Assembly (NCBI RefSeq): GCF_013409205.1
Contig: NZ_JACCAE010000001.1
Coordinates: forward strand, 2,418,001 to 2,482,000
Length of the DNA: 64,000 bases
Source: Janibacter cremeus
GTDB lineage: Bacteria; Actinomycetota; Actinomycetes; Actinomycetales; Dermatophilaceae
Reading direction: 5' to 3'
Shown here: piece by piece, positions 38,115 through 50,075 of the stretch
Layout: every line of letters begins with the position of its first letter
Position numbering within the stretch: position 1 is the first letter of the stretch
Made by a program: the position numbers and the translations under genes
The notes under the pieces: generated by a model
Databases searched by the model: none
What the model was told of the DNA's origin: nothing
What the model saw: only the letters and a program-made list of their open reading frames with translations

Positions 38115-39029
38115 ATGAGCAACCCGCTTCTCAACCGGGTCAGCAATGACGCGCAGCGCGGCTACGCGGGCTTCCGCGAGTCCGGTGTGCGCAGTCAGCA
38201 GGGCGCCGGTCAGCAGGGCTACGCGCCCCAGCAGCCGGGCCAGTACGGCCAACCGGGTCTCGGCCGGCCGCAGCCCGGCTTCGGCGAGCCCGGGGCGGGC
38301 CCCGGGCTCGGGGGCGACGGTGGTGGCGGCCGCGCCATCACGATCGACGACGTGATCACGCGCACCGGTGCCCTCTTTGCGGTGCTCGTGGCCGTGGCCG
38401 CCGTCGCGTGGACCGCCTCGGCCATGTCTCCCGCCGTCGGCGGGGTGCTCTTCATGGTCGGCCTGGTGGGCACCCTCGGCCTGGGCCTGTACATCGGCTT
38501 CCGGCGCAAGCCGGTCAGCGCGACCCTGGCGATGGTCTACGCGGTCGTCGAGGGTGTCTTCGTCGGCGCGATCAGCCAGACCTACCACGCGATGTTCGAT
38601 GCCACCGGTGGCAGCATCTTCGAGTCGATCGTCACGCAGGCGATCCTGGCGACCCTGTGCGTCTTCGGGTCGATGCTGCTGCTGTACAAGACCGGCGTGA
38701 TCAAGGTGACCGACAAGTTCCGCTCGATCGTCTCGATGATGGTCATGGGCTACTTCGTCTTCTCGCTGATCAATCTGGGCTACATGCTCTTCTTCGGTGG
38801 CTCGCCGTTCGGCTTCGGTGGCACCGGCTGGATGGGCATCGGCATCTCGCTCTTCGCGATCGGCCTGGCTGCCGTGATGCTCACGCTCGACTTCGACAAC
38901 ATCGACAAGGCGATCAACGCCGGCCTCCCGTCCACCTTCGCCTGGACCCTGGCCATTGGCCTGCTCATCACCCTGGTGTGGCTGTACCTGGAGATCCTGC
39001 GTCTGCTGGGTCGCCTGCGCTCCGACTGA
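38115..39029 (+). CDS. Bax inhibitor-1/YccA-family membrane protein
   Basis: A 304-residue protein with a Gly/Gln/Pro-rich N-terminal 70 residues (cytosolic, low complexity) and seven hydrophobic helices. YAVVEGVFVGAISQTYH and DFDNIDKAINAGLP match the BI-1 family's conserved segments, which in relatives form a pH-sensitive Ca2+ leak. Its own promoter is suggested by TAGGCT at 38053-38058, directly after a perfect TGCCGCGGCCGCGGCA palindrome (38034-38049). Confidence 0.9.
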   Translation: MSNPLLNRVSNDAQRGYAGFRESGVRSQQGAGQQGYAPQQPGQYGQPGLGRPQPGFGEPGAGPGLGGDGGGGRAITIDDVITRTGALFAVLVAVAAVAWTASAMSPAVGGVLFMVGLVGTLGLGLYIGFRRKPVSATLAMVYAVVEGVFVGAISQTYHAMFDATGGSIFESIVTQAILATLCVFGSMLLLYKTGVIKVTDKFRSIVSMMVMGYFVFSLINLGYMLFFGGSPFGFGGTGWMGIGISLFAIGLAAVMLTLDFDNIDKAINAGLPSTFAWTLAIGLLITLVWLYLEILRLLGRLRSD

Positions 39030-39035
39030 CACCTC

Positions 39036-39332
39036 GTGCTCCCGCAGGACGTCGAGAGCGAGCTCGGCCGCGCGGTCCGCAGGTGGCGTCAGCTGCCGCT
39101 GGACCGGGCGGCGGACGCGCTCCCGGGGGTGCATGCCTTCCTCGCGGAGGTGGCGGGGGAGGAGTTGCCCGACCTCGGACCGGCCGTGGTCATGGACCAG
39201 CTGCGCGTCGTGGCCTTCGATGCCTGCGCGAGCGAAGGGGGCGGTGCCGGGCTCGCGGAGCGGCTCGCCTCCCTTCGCCTCGGCTGGAGCGCACCGCCTG
39301 CTGACCGGGAGGCGGTGCGGTACACGCCGTGA
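39036..39332 (+). CDS. small protein of unknown function
   Basis: A 98-residue protein I do not recognise, starting MLPQDVESELGRAVRRW from a GTG. It is soluble, rich in Leu, Ala and acidic residues, and probably helical. It begins 6 bp after the BI-1 gene, has strong G+C-rich third-position bias, and so looks coding and coupled. No binding site precedes its start. Confidence 0.6.
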   Translation: MLPQDVESELGRAVRRWRQLPLDRAADALPGVHAFLAEVAGEELPDLGPAVVMDQLRVVAFDACASEGGGAGLAERLASLRLGWSAPPADREAVRYTP

Positions 39333-39409
39333 CGCAGGCCCGTCCCACGGAGCCGCGGATGGGCGATGTACCGTACCGGGAATCCTCCCTGTTCAAAGGC
39401 ACATCACTC

Positions 39410-41185
39410 ATGAGCAATGCGCACGCGCGGATGTCGTCCACCCGCAGCTCCACCCTCCGCCTCCTCCTGGCCGCCACGATCTCCCCCGTCCTGGTCGTCG
39501 GCCCGATGGCCGTCCCGGACGCCAGTGGTGACGACACCGGGCAGATCACCACGTCGATGGAGACACTGGCGGTCGACGGCATCGATGACACGGCCGTCGC
39601 CGACACGGCCGACGTCGAGTACAACACCCCGGTGACTCAGCAGAAGTCCCGGCTCAGCACCGCCCGCTCCGGGCAGGGTCATGAGCCGGTCGAGCCCGAC
39701 GACGACGACCTGGTCGCCATGACGGGCAAGCAGGACACCAAGGGCTTCTCCGCGCTCGGGCTGACGTGGGAGAGCGAGCAGGAGCCGGTCACGGTGTGGG
39801 TGCGCACGAAGACCGCGCCGCAGACGTGGTCCGACTGGGAGTACGTGCCCTCGGGCGATGACCACGCGCCCGACCCCGGCTCAGGGGAGGCGAGTGACGG
39901 GACCCGGGCAGGCACGGACCCGTTGATCGTCCCCGAGTCGGAGGGCGTGCAGGTGCGCGTCGAGGCGGAGGACGGCACTGCGCCGCGGGGGATGAAGGTC
40001 AACCTCATCGACCCGGCGCCCGCCGGTCAGGACGCACAGGTCCAGCAGAAGGCGCTCCCCGCGAGCGGCAACGGGGCCCGGCCGAAGGTCATCACGCGTG
40101 CCCAGTGGGGAGCGGACGAGTCCCTCCGCCGGGAGGAGCCGGAGTACGAGACCGTCCGCGGCGGGTTCGTCCACCACACGGCCGGCACGAACAACTACAC
40201 CCGCAGCGAGGTCGCCGCACAGATCCGCGCGATCTACACGTATCACGTGCAGGGTCGTGGCTGGAACGACATCGGCTACAACTTCCTCGTCGACAAGTTC
40301 GGACGCGTCTTCGAGGGACGCTACGGCGGGGTCGGCAAGCCGGTCGTCGGCGCCCACACCCTCGGGTACAACTCGCAGTCCTTCGGGATGAGCGTGATCG
40401 GCAACCACCAGAACATCAGGGCGAACGCCGCGGTGCGGGACTCGCTCGCCGAGGTGTTCGCGTGGAAGCTTGCTCGCAACGGGGTGGACGCCGCCTCGAT
40501 GGTCAGACTCCACGATGAGCCGTTCCACGCGATCAGCGGACACCGCGACGGCTTCAACACGCTCTGCCCGGGGGACGCGCTCTACGCCCAGCTGTCGGGG
40601 ATCCGGCAGGATGCCCATGACCGCCAGCTCAAGCTGGACCCACCGCCGTTCCCGGATGTGACTCCGGCGACGACCGACTTCACCAGGGCCATCGCCTGGC
40701 TCAAGGACGAGGGGATCACGACGGGGTACGCCGACGGGACCTTCGGCCCGAAGCACAACATCTCGCGTGAGGCCATGGCGGCGTTCCTCTACCGGGCGGC
40801 GGGCAGGCCCGCCGTGAAGAGTGCGCCCGACTTCACGGATGTCGACTCGTCGAGCAAGTTCGCCAAGGAGATCGCCTGGCTGCAGGATGAGCGGATCACC
40901 ACGGGCTTTGCCGACGGCACGTTCGGTCCCACGAAGAGGATCACCCGGGAGGCGATGGCGGCCTTCATGACGAGGTTCCTCCTCGAGGGGAGGGTGCCCG
41001 ACGCCACCGCCCCCTACGAGTTCAGTGACGTCGCCGGGACCCAGTTCGAGGACCACATCGCCTGGATCGCGGATCAGGGCCTGACCACGGGCCACGCCGA
41101 CGGGACGTTCCGCCCGAAGAGCAAGATCACCCGCGAGGCGATGGCGGCGTTCCTGTACCGCTCGCGGGGTCTGATGGCTCGCTGA
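39410..41185 (+). CDS. secreted N-acetylmuramoyl-L-alanine amidase with SLH repeats
   Basis: A 591-residue cell-wall enzyme. A signal peptide (LRLLLAATISPVLVVG, about residues 17-32) is followed by a 180-residue region of beta character, then the amidase_2/PGRP domain from about 225: ITRAQWGADESLR, GGFVHHTAGTNNY (zinc His), GWNDIGYNFLVDKFG and SGHRDGFNTLCPG (second His and Cys). The last 175 residues are three S-layer-homology-like repeats, each with ADGTFxPxxxISREAMAAFLYR. An AAAGG site precedes the ATG at 39410. It cleaves the stem peptide from muramic acid; the SLH repeats anchor it to wall polymers. Confidence 0.9.
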   Translation: MSNAHARMSSTRSSTLRLLLAATISPVLVVGPMAVPDASGDDTGQITTSMETLAVDGIDDTAVADTADVEYNTPVTQQKSRLSTARSGQGHEPVEPDDDDLVAMTGKQDTKGFSALGLTWESEQEPVTVWVRTKTAPQTWSDWEYVPSGDDHAPDPGSGEASDGTRAGTDPLIVPESEGVQVRVEAEDGTAPRGMKVNLIDPAPAGQDAQVQQKALPASGNGARPKVITRAQWGADESLRREEPEYETVRGGFVHHTAGTNNYTRSEVAAQIRAIYTYHVQGRGWNDIGYNFLVDKFGRVFEGRYGGVGKPVVGAHTLGYNSQSFGMSVIGNHQNIRANAAVRDSLAEVFAWKLARNGVDAASMVRLHDEPFHAISGHRDGFNTLCPGDALYAQLSGIRQDAHDRQLKLDPPPFPDVTPATTDFTRAIAWLKDEGITTGYADGTFGPKHNISREAMAAFLYRAAGRPAVKSAPDFTDVDSSSKFAKEIAWLQDERITTGFADGTFGPTKRITREAMAAFMTRFLLEGRVPDATAPYEFSDVAGTQFEDHIAWIADQGLTTGHADGTFRPKSKITREAMAAFLYRSRGLMAR

Positions 41186-41244
41186 GCGAAACTGCCCCGT
41201 CCGTCCGGCCTTCCCCGTCACCGTGGTCGAGGAGGGGCCTGGCC

Positions 41245-44389
<3,145 letters not shown>

Positions 44390-44419
44390 CTTCACGCGGC
44401 AGTGCCACACTGGAGTGTC

Positions 44420-44914
44420 ATGAGCGTGCCGTCACACGGGGACCGGGTCGAGAAGCAGATCCGGGAGGCGACCGAGCGCGGGGAGTTCGACAATCTCCCC
44501 GGCGCCGGTCAGCCCCTGCGTGGCCTGGCGGACCGCGACCCCGACTGGTGGGTGAAGAAGATGATGGCCCGTGAGGGCCTGGATGCCGCCGACGCGCTCC
44601 CGCCGGTGATGCAACTGCGCCGTGAGGTGGCCGGCTACCCGGAGTCCCTCGTGGACGAGGCCCGCGAGGACAACGTCCGCGAGCTGTTACGGGACTTCAA
44701 CGCGCGGGTGCTCGACGAGCGTCGACGACCGGTGTTCGGTAGGCACTCCCCGCCGGTCGTTGCGACCGTGGACGTCGAGGAGATGGTCGCCCGGTGGCGA
44801 GAGCTGCGTGTGCAGGGGGTCGAGCAGGACGTCACGGATGGGGTGACCGCGCCGACCGAGCCGGTCACACCCCCTTCGCGCCGGTCGTGGTGGCGGCGCC
44901 TGCTGCGCCGCTGA
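44420..44914 (+). CDS. DUF1992 (DnaJ-homologue C28-type) protein
   Basis: A 164-residue protein whose N-terminal VEKQIREATERGEFDNLPGAG, then PDWWVKKMMAREG, is the DUF1992 signature. Its function is unknown in bacteria. It ends with a Trp/Arg-rich basic tail (RRSWWRRLLRR), which may bind membrane or nucleic acid. The ATG at 44420 has GGAG in TGGAGTGTC; convergent with msrA, 3 bp apart. Confidence 0.87.
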   Translation: MSVPSHGDRVEKQIREATERGEFDNLPGAGQPLRGLADRDPDWWVKKMMAREGLDAADALPPVMQLRREVAGYPESLVDEAREDNVRELLRDFNARVLDERRRPVFGRHSPPVVATVDVEEMVARWRELRVQGVEQDVTDGVTAPTEPVTPPSRRSWWRRLLRR

Positions 44915-44917
44915 CCG

Positions 44918-45616
44918 CTATGCCGGCGGGGCGATGTCCTGCTGGGCGGGCAACTCGTCCTGACGCAGGATCCCGACCTGGCAGGTCAGGCCGTTGGGTC
45001 CGTGGTTGCAGTAGCCGCCCGGATTGCGGTGGAGGTACTGCTGCTGGTAGTCCTCGGCGTACCAGAACTGTCCCACCTCGCTCGCAGGGCGCATCTCGGT
45101 GCTGACCGGCGGCAGGTCGTGCCGCGCCAGCTCCTGCCCGAAGGCCGCCGCCGTCGCCTCGACCGCCTCGCGCTGCGCCTGATTCGTCCAGTAGATCGCC
45201 GAGCGGTACTGGGTGCCGACGTCGTTGCCCTGCCGGTTGGGCGTCGTGGGGTCATGGTTCTCCCAGAAGGCCTTGAGCAGCAGCTCCGGACTGGTGCGCT
45301 CCGGGTCGTAGGCGATCAGGACGCTTTCGGTGTGTCCGGTCTGCCCGCTGCACGTCTCCGCATAGGTCGGGTGGGTGGTGAACCCGCCCATGTACCCGAC
45401 CGCCGTCGTGACGACTCCCGGGGTCTGCCAGAAGATCCGCTCGGCTCCCCAGAAGCAGCCCATCGCGACGTACAGGACCTCGGTGCCCTCCGGCCACGGG
45501 CCCTCGAGCGGAGTGTCGAGGACGAGGTGGCGCTCCGGCACGGTGAAGGCCCGCTCGGTGCGACCGGGCAGCGCCGTCTCGGCGGTGGGCATGGGTGGCA
45601 GCTGGCGACCGAACAT
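44918..45616 (-). CDS. msrA: peptide methionine-(S)-sulfoxide reductase
   Basis: Repairs oxidised methionine. The 232-residue protein has the active-site VAMGCFWGAERIFW near residue 51, PTYAETCSGQTGHTES, and a late AEDYQQQYLHRNPGGYC holding a resolving Cys. The N-terminal 45 residues are an extension common in actinobacteria. ATG at 45616. Transcribed the same way as greA but separated by a strong terminator. Confidence 0.95.
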   Translation of the reverse strand: MFGRQLPPMPTAETALPGRTERAFTVPERHLVLDTPLEGPWPEGTEVLYVAMGCFWGAERIFWQTPGVVTTAVGYMGGFTTHPTYAETCSGQTGHTESVLIAYDPERTSPELLLKAFWENHDPTTPNRQGNDVGTQYRSAIYWTNQAQREAVEATAAAFGQELARHDLPPVSTEMRPASEVGQFWYAEDYQQQYLHRNPGGYCNHGPNGLTCQVGILRQDELPAQQDIAPPA

Positions 45617-45672
45617 GTCCCCATTCTCTCAGGTGGCGCAAGGCCCGGGCCCGGCCGGGGGAGCCGAGCACG

Positions 45673-45715
45673 ACGAAGGGGAGGGACCGGCTCGGCGGCG
45701 GTCCCTCCCCTTCGT
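45673..45715 (-). terminator. strong hairpin terminator after greA
   Basis: ACGAAGGGGAGGGACCG (45673-45689) and CGGTCCCTCCCCTTCGT (45699-45715) form a perfect 17-bp stem around a 9-nt loop. The stem is built from an inverted pair of the CGAAGGGG word. It lies between the greA stop and the msrA start. Confidence 0.9.
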
Positions 45716-45723
45716 CAGGTGGC

Positions 45724-46221
45724 TCAGGAAGACGAGTAGGGCTTCGCCTTGAGGATCTTGACCTCGATCGTCTTGCCGGTGGGTGCGAGGTAGGAGTGGG
45801 TCCCGCCGACCTTCTGGCCGTTGATGGCCTTTCCCATCGGGGACTGCTCCGAGTACACGTCGAGCTGGTCGTCGCCGTCAGCGATCTCGCGGGAGCCCAG
45901 GAGGAAGGTCTCCTCCTCACCGAAGAGCTCGACGGTCACGACCATGCCCGGCTCGACGACACCGTCGTCCGGCGGCGCCTCGCCCACCGACGCGTTCTGC
46001 AGGATCTGGGTCAGCTGGCGGATGCGGGCCTCCATCTTGCCCTGCTCCTCCTTGGCCGCGTGGTATCCGCCGTTCTCCTTGAGGTCGCCTTCTTCCCGGG
46101 CGGCCTCGATGCGCTTGGCGATCTCCACACGACCGGGACCGGAGAGCTCGCGCAGCTCGGTCTGCAGTCGGTCGAAGGCCTCCTGGGTCAGGTAGGTCGC
46201 GTTGGACGCGGTCTGGGTCAC
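45724..46221 (-). CDS. greA: transcription elongation factor GreA
   Basis: Stimulates transcript cleavage by backtracked RNA polymerase. The 165-residue protein has the N-terminal coiled coil (LTQEAFDRLQTELRELSGPG, with acid tip ENGGYHAAKEEQGKMEARI) and the C-terminal FKBP-like domain (SPMGKAINGQKVGGTHSY). GTG start with AGGAG upstream. It adjoins DUF4307 and mca as in M. tuberculosis (Rv1080c-Rv1082). Confidence 0.96.
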   Translation of the reverse strand: MTQTASNATYLTQEAFDRLQTELRELSGPGRVEIAKRIEAAREEGDLKENGGYHAAKEEQGKMEARIRQLTQILQNASVGEAPPDDGVVEPGMVVTVELFGEEETFLLGSREIADGDDQLDVYSEQSPMGKAINGQKVGGTHSYLAPTGKTIEVKILKAKPYSSS

Positions 46222-46390
46222 GGGATACTCCTTGCCTTGGGCCGCAGCGACGCTGGTTGCACATCCTGCGGGTGGTCACCGTGGCGCACCATCGAGGTGA
46301 GCGATGATGCACAAAGGTCTGGACCCAATCGGCCCAGACCCACGGTTGCGTGTGACACCAGTCTAACGCCAAAACCGCCGGATGCAGGTA

Positions 46391-46813
46391 TCAATCAACA
46401 GCCGAGCACTGCTTGACGGTCGCGGTGACGGCCTGCGTCGTGGTGCGCACGGCTGCCCTGACGCGGGTCGTGCGCTCCTGGCTCGCCGGGACCTCGTGCT
46501 GGGCCGTGCCGACCCGTCCGTAGCTGGCGTCCATGGCGGTGATCGTGCACGAGACGGTCGTGCCCGGCTCCCGGGTCAGGTCGAAGACCATCGTGATCTC
46601 ACGTTCGCCCGTGTGCTCGAATCCGACATCGGTCGCGGTCACTGCGTCCTGCGTGCTCGAGACGGCGAACCACACCGTCAGCGCGACGGCCACGGCGACG
46701 AGGGCGGTGCCGATCACCCACCACCGTCGACTGCCGCGATCGGGGTCGGCCTCCGCCGCGGCCTCCTCGCGCTCGGGATCCCAGTGGTGGGGTTCCTGCG
46801 CGTCGGTGCTCAT
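46391..46813 (-). CDS. DUF4307-family membrane protein
   Basis: A 140-residue protein with one membrane helix (WWVIGTALVAVAVALTVWF, about residues 31-49), an acidic cytoplasmic N-terminus (EREEAAAEADPDRGSRR) and an external C-terminal domain with two cysteines (VSCTITAMD; VKQCSAVD) probably forming a disulfide. It occupies the Rv1081c position next to mca. ATG at 46813 with GGAG upstream. Function unknown. Confidence 0.88.
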   Translation of the reverse strand: MSTDAQEPHHWDPEREEAAAEADPDRGSRRWWVIGTALVAVAVALTVWFAVSSTQDAVTATDVGFEHTGEREITMVFDLTREPGTTVSCTITAMDASYGRVGTAQHEVPASQERTTRVRAAVRTTTQAVTATVKQCSAVD

Positions 46814-46877
46814 GCTTCTCCTGCGGGGCGAAGGGGGCCGGTCGCCGGTCGTGTGGAGGGCGCCGGGTGCTCGGTGA

Positions 46878-46895
46878 GACAATGCCTCCATTGTC
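46878..46895. promoter_or_regulatory. inverted repeat in the DUF4307-mca divergent region
   Basis: GACAATG-CCTC-CATTGTC is a perfect 7-bp inverted repeat, about 67 bp before mca and DUF4307. GACAAT resembles a -10 on each strand, so it may be a bidirectional promoter element or an operator. The adjacent 13-mer CCATTGTCCGTGA also occurs upstream of the tetR gene (8380-8392). Confidence 0.4.
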
Positions 46896-46961
46896 CGTGA
46901 CACCAGACCGCGACGGCACACCGGCCCGCGCGGCAGACACCTGTCCGGGAGGACACCACCT

Positions 46962-47912
46962 GTGGAAGCACTCAGGCTCATGGCCGTGCACGCCCACCCC
47001 GACGACGAGTCGAGCAAGGGGGCGGCGACGACGGCCAAGTACGTCCGCGAGGGCGCGGAGGTCCTCGTCGTCACGTGTACCGGCGGCGAACGCGGCGACG
47101 TCCTCAACCCCAAGCTCAAGGACGACCCGCACATCCTGCGCGACATCTCCCAGGTGCGTCGTGACGAGATGGAGGCGGCTCGTCGGGCGCTCGGCGTCGA
47201 GCAGTCCTGGCTGGGCTTCGTCGACTCGGGCCTGCCCGAGGGGGACCCACTGCCGCCGTTGCCGCGTGGCTGCTTCTACCAGGAGCCGTTGGACGTCGCG
47301 ACGGAGGCGCTTGTGCGCGAGATCCGCCGCTTCCGCCCGCACGTGGTCACCACGTACGACGAGAACGGCGGCTATCCCCACCCGGACCACGTGATGACCC
47401 ACCGGGTCTCCGTCGCGGCCTTCGAGGCGGCCGGTGACCCGGACCGTTTCCCGCATGCCGGTCGGCCCTGGCAGCCGCTGAAGCTCTACTACAACGGCGG
47501 TTTCACCCGCGCGCGCTTCGAGGCCTTCCACGAGGCGCTGCTCGCCCAGGGGAAGGAGTCCCCCTTCGTCGACTGGCTCGAACGCGCCGGGAAGCGTCCA
47601 CAGCGGAAGGTGACCACGCGGGTGCATGCCGCGGACTACTTCGACCTGCGCGACGACGCCCTGCGCGCGCACGCGACGCAGGTCGACCCGGACGGGTTCT
47701 TCTTCGCCGTGCCCAACTCCCTGCAGGCGGAGATCTGGCCGACCGAGGAGTACGAGCTGGCGATGAGCCACGTCGAGACCGATGACGACGAGGACGACCT
47801 CTTCGCGGGCATCCCGAGCTCGCTGGCCGAGGCCGACGCGCTGGCCGGACGGACCGACCTGGACCTGGTGCGCGACGACCGTGTCGCCCCCACCGTGAAA
47901 GAGTGGTCATGA
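46962..47912 (+). CDS. mca: mycothiol S-conjugate amidase
   Basis: Cleaves mycothiol-toxin conjugates so that the mercapturate is exported; restricted to actinobacteria. The 316-residue PIG-L family protein has the zinc motif [14 protein letters not shown] at the N-terminus, [12 protein letters not shown], and [10 protein letters not shown] near residue 144. The tail is acidic. GTG start with GGGAGGA upstream. It shares its stop with the start of the next small gene (ATGA). Confidence 0.94.
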   Translation: MEALRLMAVHAHPDDESSKGAATTAKYVREGAEVLVVTCTGGERGDVLNPKLKDDPHILRDISQVRRDEMEAARRALGVEQSWLGFVDSGLPEGDPLPPLPRGCFYQEPLDVATEALVREIRRFRPHVVTTYDENGGYPHPDHVMTHRVSVAAFEAAGDPDRFPHAGRPWQPLKLYYNGGFTRARFEAFHEALLAQGKESPFVDWLERAGKRPQRKVTTRVHAADYFDLRDDALRAHATQVDPDGFFFAVPNSLQAEIWPTEEYELAMSHVETDDDEDDLFAGIPSSLAEADALAGRTDLDLVRDDRVAPTVKEWS

Positions 47913-48190
47913 GCGCGCCGAGCACCGAGGTGGGGCCGGGCTTCCTGGCCTTCGTCGCGTTCTTCTTCCTCGCCGTCGCGCTGTGGCTGCTGATGCGCAG
48001 CATGTTCACGCGGATGCGGCGGATGAACCTCGCCGAGCGGGCACAGGAGCAGCGCGAGCAGGAGGAGGGCCGGGACGAAGCGGATCCGGGGCGGGCGGAC
48101 GCGCAGTCCACCGAGCGGCCGGAGCCGGAGCACGACTCAGGTCTGGGCGATGGGTCCGAAGAGGGCGAGCGTCGCGGCGACGAAGTGTGA
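47909..48190 (+). CDS. small single-helix membrane protein
   Basis: A 93-residue protein with one membrane helix ([18 protein letters not shown], about residues 12-29), then basic residues and an acidic, disordered tail ([13 protein letters not shown]). It is translationally coupled to mca and sits at the Rv1083 position. Its 3' end overlaps the 3' end of the convergent hlyIII gene by 54 bp. Function unknown. Confidence 0.8.
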   Translation: MSAPSTEVGPGFLAFVAFFFLAVALWLLMRSMFTRMRRMNLAERAQEQREQEEGRDEADPGRADAQSTERPEPEHDSGLGDGSEEGERRGDEV

Positions 48191-48868
48191 GATGAAGGCC
48201 AGCACGGTCAGGGCGTGGAAGATCTCGTGGAATCCGAACCATCGCGGTGACGGATTGGGCCGCTTGATCCCGTAGACGATCGCGCCGGCGGTGTACAGGG
48301 CTCCACCGGCGATCACGAAGGCGAGGATCGTCCATCCGCCGTGGGTCAGCAGGGGCTTGATGTAGAACACCGCGACGAAACCGAGCGCCACGTAGACGGG
48401 CACGTACAACCAACGGGGCGCGTCGACCCAGAACACCCGGAAGACCACGCCCAGGATCGCGCCGGTCCAGACGGTGGCGAGCAACGTGATCGCCTGCTCA
48501 CGAGGGAGCATCAGCGCGAAGGGGGTGTAGCTGCCGGCGATGATCAGGAAGATGTTCGCGTGGTCCCACCGGCGCAGCGCCCCCGCCATGCGGGCGCCCC
48601 AGTGGCCGCGGTGGTAGATCGCCGACGTCGCGAAGAGCAGCCCGGCGGTGAAGGTGAAGACCATGGCCGCGAGCCGACCACCCTGGGTGGGCGCCGTCGA
48701 GGTGAGGACGAGTCCGCCGATGAGCGCCAGCGGCGCCATGACCAGGTGGAGCCAGCCGCGCAGGTGGGGTTTGACCGCTTCGACGAAGGCGTGGGCGTGC
48801 TCACCGACGTCGGTGGCCAACTCCTTGATCTCGCTGCGAGGCGACTCGATGGTGCGGGGGGACTTCAT
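48137..48868 (-). CDS. hemolysin III/PAQR-family membrane protein
   Basis: A 243-residue seven-helix protein. The family metal motifs are visible: LFATSAIYHRGHWG near residue 86 and the C-terminal [15 protein letters not shown], with WDHANIFLIIAGSYTPF between them. Despite its name the family resembles adiponectin receptors (ceramidase-like hydrolases), and its role in bacteria is not settled. ATG at 48868. A near-perfect palindrome lies just upstream. Confidence 0.92.
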   Translation of the reverse strand: MKSPRTIESPRSEIKELATDVGEHAHAFVEAVKPHLRGWLHLVMAPLALIGGLVLTSTAPTQGGRLAAMVFTFTAGLLFATSAIYHRGHWGARMAGALRRWDHANIFLIIAGSYTPFALMLPREQAITLLATVWTGAILGVVFRVFWVDAPRWLYVPVYVALGFVAVFYIKPLLTHGGWTILAFVIAGGALYTAGAIVYGIKRPNPSPRWFGFHEIFHALTVLAFISHFVAATLALFGPIAQT

Positions 48869-48880
48869 CGGTCCACGGTA

Positions 48881-48898
48881 ACTTACGCCAGCGTAGGT
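48881..48898 (-). promoter_or_regulatory. palindromic operator-like site upstream of hlyIII
   Basis: ACTTACGC-CA-GCGTAGGT is an 18-bp palindrome with one mismatched pair (7 of 8). It lies 12 bp before the hlyIII start and covers its likely -10 (TAAGTT on the minus strand). The size and position suit a TetR-family repressor. Confidence 0.5.
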
Positions 48899-48992
48899 TC
48901 GCCATGGTCGAGACAGGGGTCCCGTGTGGGCTCGGACACCGACGGCGACGGTAGGTTGTCTGCGTCGACATCGCGCCAAGGAAGGACAGCGA

Positions 48993-49748
48993 GTGCGCAA
49001 CCCGCTCTACAGCGCCTACGAGCGACGCCTCGTCCGGCAGCTCAACCGTGAGGCCGTGCCGCGACACGTGGGGATGATCGTCGATGGCAACCGCCGGTTC
49101 GCCAAGGCGCGAGGACGCAATGCCGACGACGGGCACCGGGCCGGCGCGGCCAACATCGCCGGCTTCCTGGAGTGGTGCGAGGACGCCGGCGTCGAGGTCG
49201 TCACGCTCTGGCTGCTCTCGACGGACAACCTGACCCGCACCCCCGACGAGCTCGACCACCTGCTGCGGATCATCGAGGGTCTCGTCGCGGACCTGGCCTC
49301 GGCGGGCCGGTGGCAGTTGCACCCGGCCGGGGCACTGGAGCTGCTTCCCGTGCAGACGGCAGGGGCGCTGCGCCGGGCCGAGGAGGAGACGGCAGCGGTC
49401 GACGGGCTCGTCGTCAACGTCGCGGTCGGCTACGGGGGCCGGCAGGAGATCTCCGACGCGGTGCGCTCCCTGCTGCGCGCCCGGGCCGAGGAGGGGGCCA
49501 CCCTCGCCGAGGTCGCCACGGAGCTGACGGCCGAGGACATCGGCGACCACCTCTACACCAAGGGCCAGCCCGATCCCGACCTCGTCATCCGCACGTCGGG
49601 GGAGCAGCGGCTCTCCGGCTTCCTGCTGTGGCAGTCCGCGCACAGCGAGTACTACTTCTGCGAGGCCTACTGGCCCGAGTTCCGTCGGGTCGACTTCCTG
49701 CGCGCCCTGCGCTCCTACGCCGACCGACACCGGCGCTTCGGGGGCTGA
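48993..49748 (+). CDS. short-chain (2Z,6E)-type isoprenyl diphosphate synthase
   Basis: A 251-residue cis-prenyltransferase. MIVDGNRRFAKARG near residue 30 replaces the usual MDGNGRWA of long-chain enzymes and matches the Rv1086 short-chain type; LLSTDNLTRTPDEL and RTSGEQRLSGFLLWQSAHS complete the active site. It supplies farnesyl or similar diphosphate to polyprenyl synthesis. GTG with AAGGAAGGA upstream. Divergent from hlyIII. Confidence 0.92.
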   Translation: MRNPLYSAYERRLVRQLNREAVPRHVGMIVDGNRRFAKARGRNADDGHRAGAANIAGFLEWCEDAGVEVVTLWLLSTDNLTRTPDELDHLLRIIEGLVADLASAGRWQLHPAGALELLPVQTAGALRRAEEETAAVDGLVVNVAVGYGGRQEISDAVRSLLRARAEEGATLAEVATELTAEDIGDHLYTKGQPDPDLVIRTSGEQRLSGFLLWQSAHSEYYFCEAYWPEFRRVDFLRALRSYADRHRRFGG

Positions 49749-50075
49749 CTCTCCCTTCGCGCCTGCTCGGGCACGTGCGCAGGGGCCGGTGGGGCCTGAG
49801 TGACAGGCGCGGCGGATGGGGTTGCCGGGACGTGAACTGTTCGCGGCATCGACGGACACGCCGTGGCGCATCCGCAGGGTGCTGCGGTTCGGTCCTAGCG
49901 TGAGGCATGACGGGTCGCACCCCGCGGCCCTGACGGGAAGGCCGACATGGGGCTGCTGCTGCGCAGGAGAAGCCGATCGCGGCCCCTGCCCATGCCTCGG
50001 GTCCCCTCCCGGCACCAGCACCGAGAGTAGGCGCGCACGCGCCTTCCGGGCGCGGCGCCGACGAGGAGAGAAGAC
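49749..50075 (+). other. non-coding gap before phoH2 with possible small peptides
   Basis: No conventional gene in 327 bp. A TAGCGT -10 candidate lies at 49896-49901, followed by two tiny reading frames: MTGRTPRP (49907-49933, GAGG upstream) and a 27-residue Arg-rich frame at 49947-50030 (start MGLLLRRRSRSR, GGAAGG upstream). They suggest a leader-type transcript for phoH2 but their translation is unproven. Confidence 0.4.
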
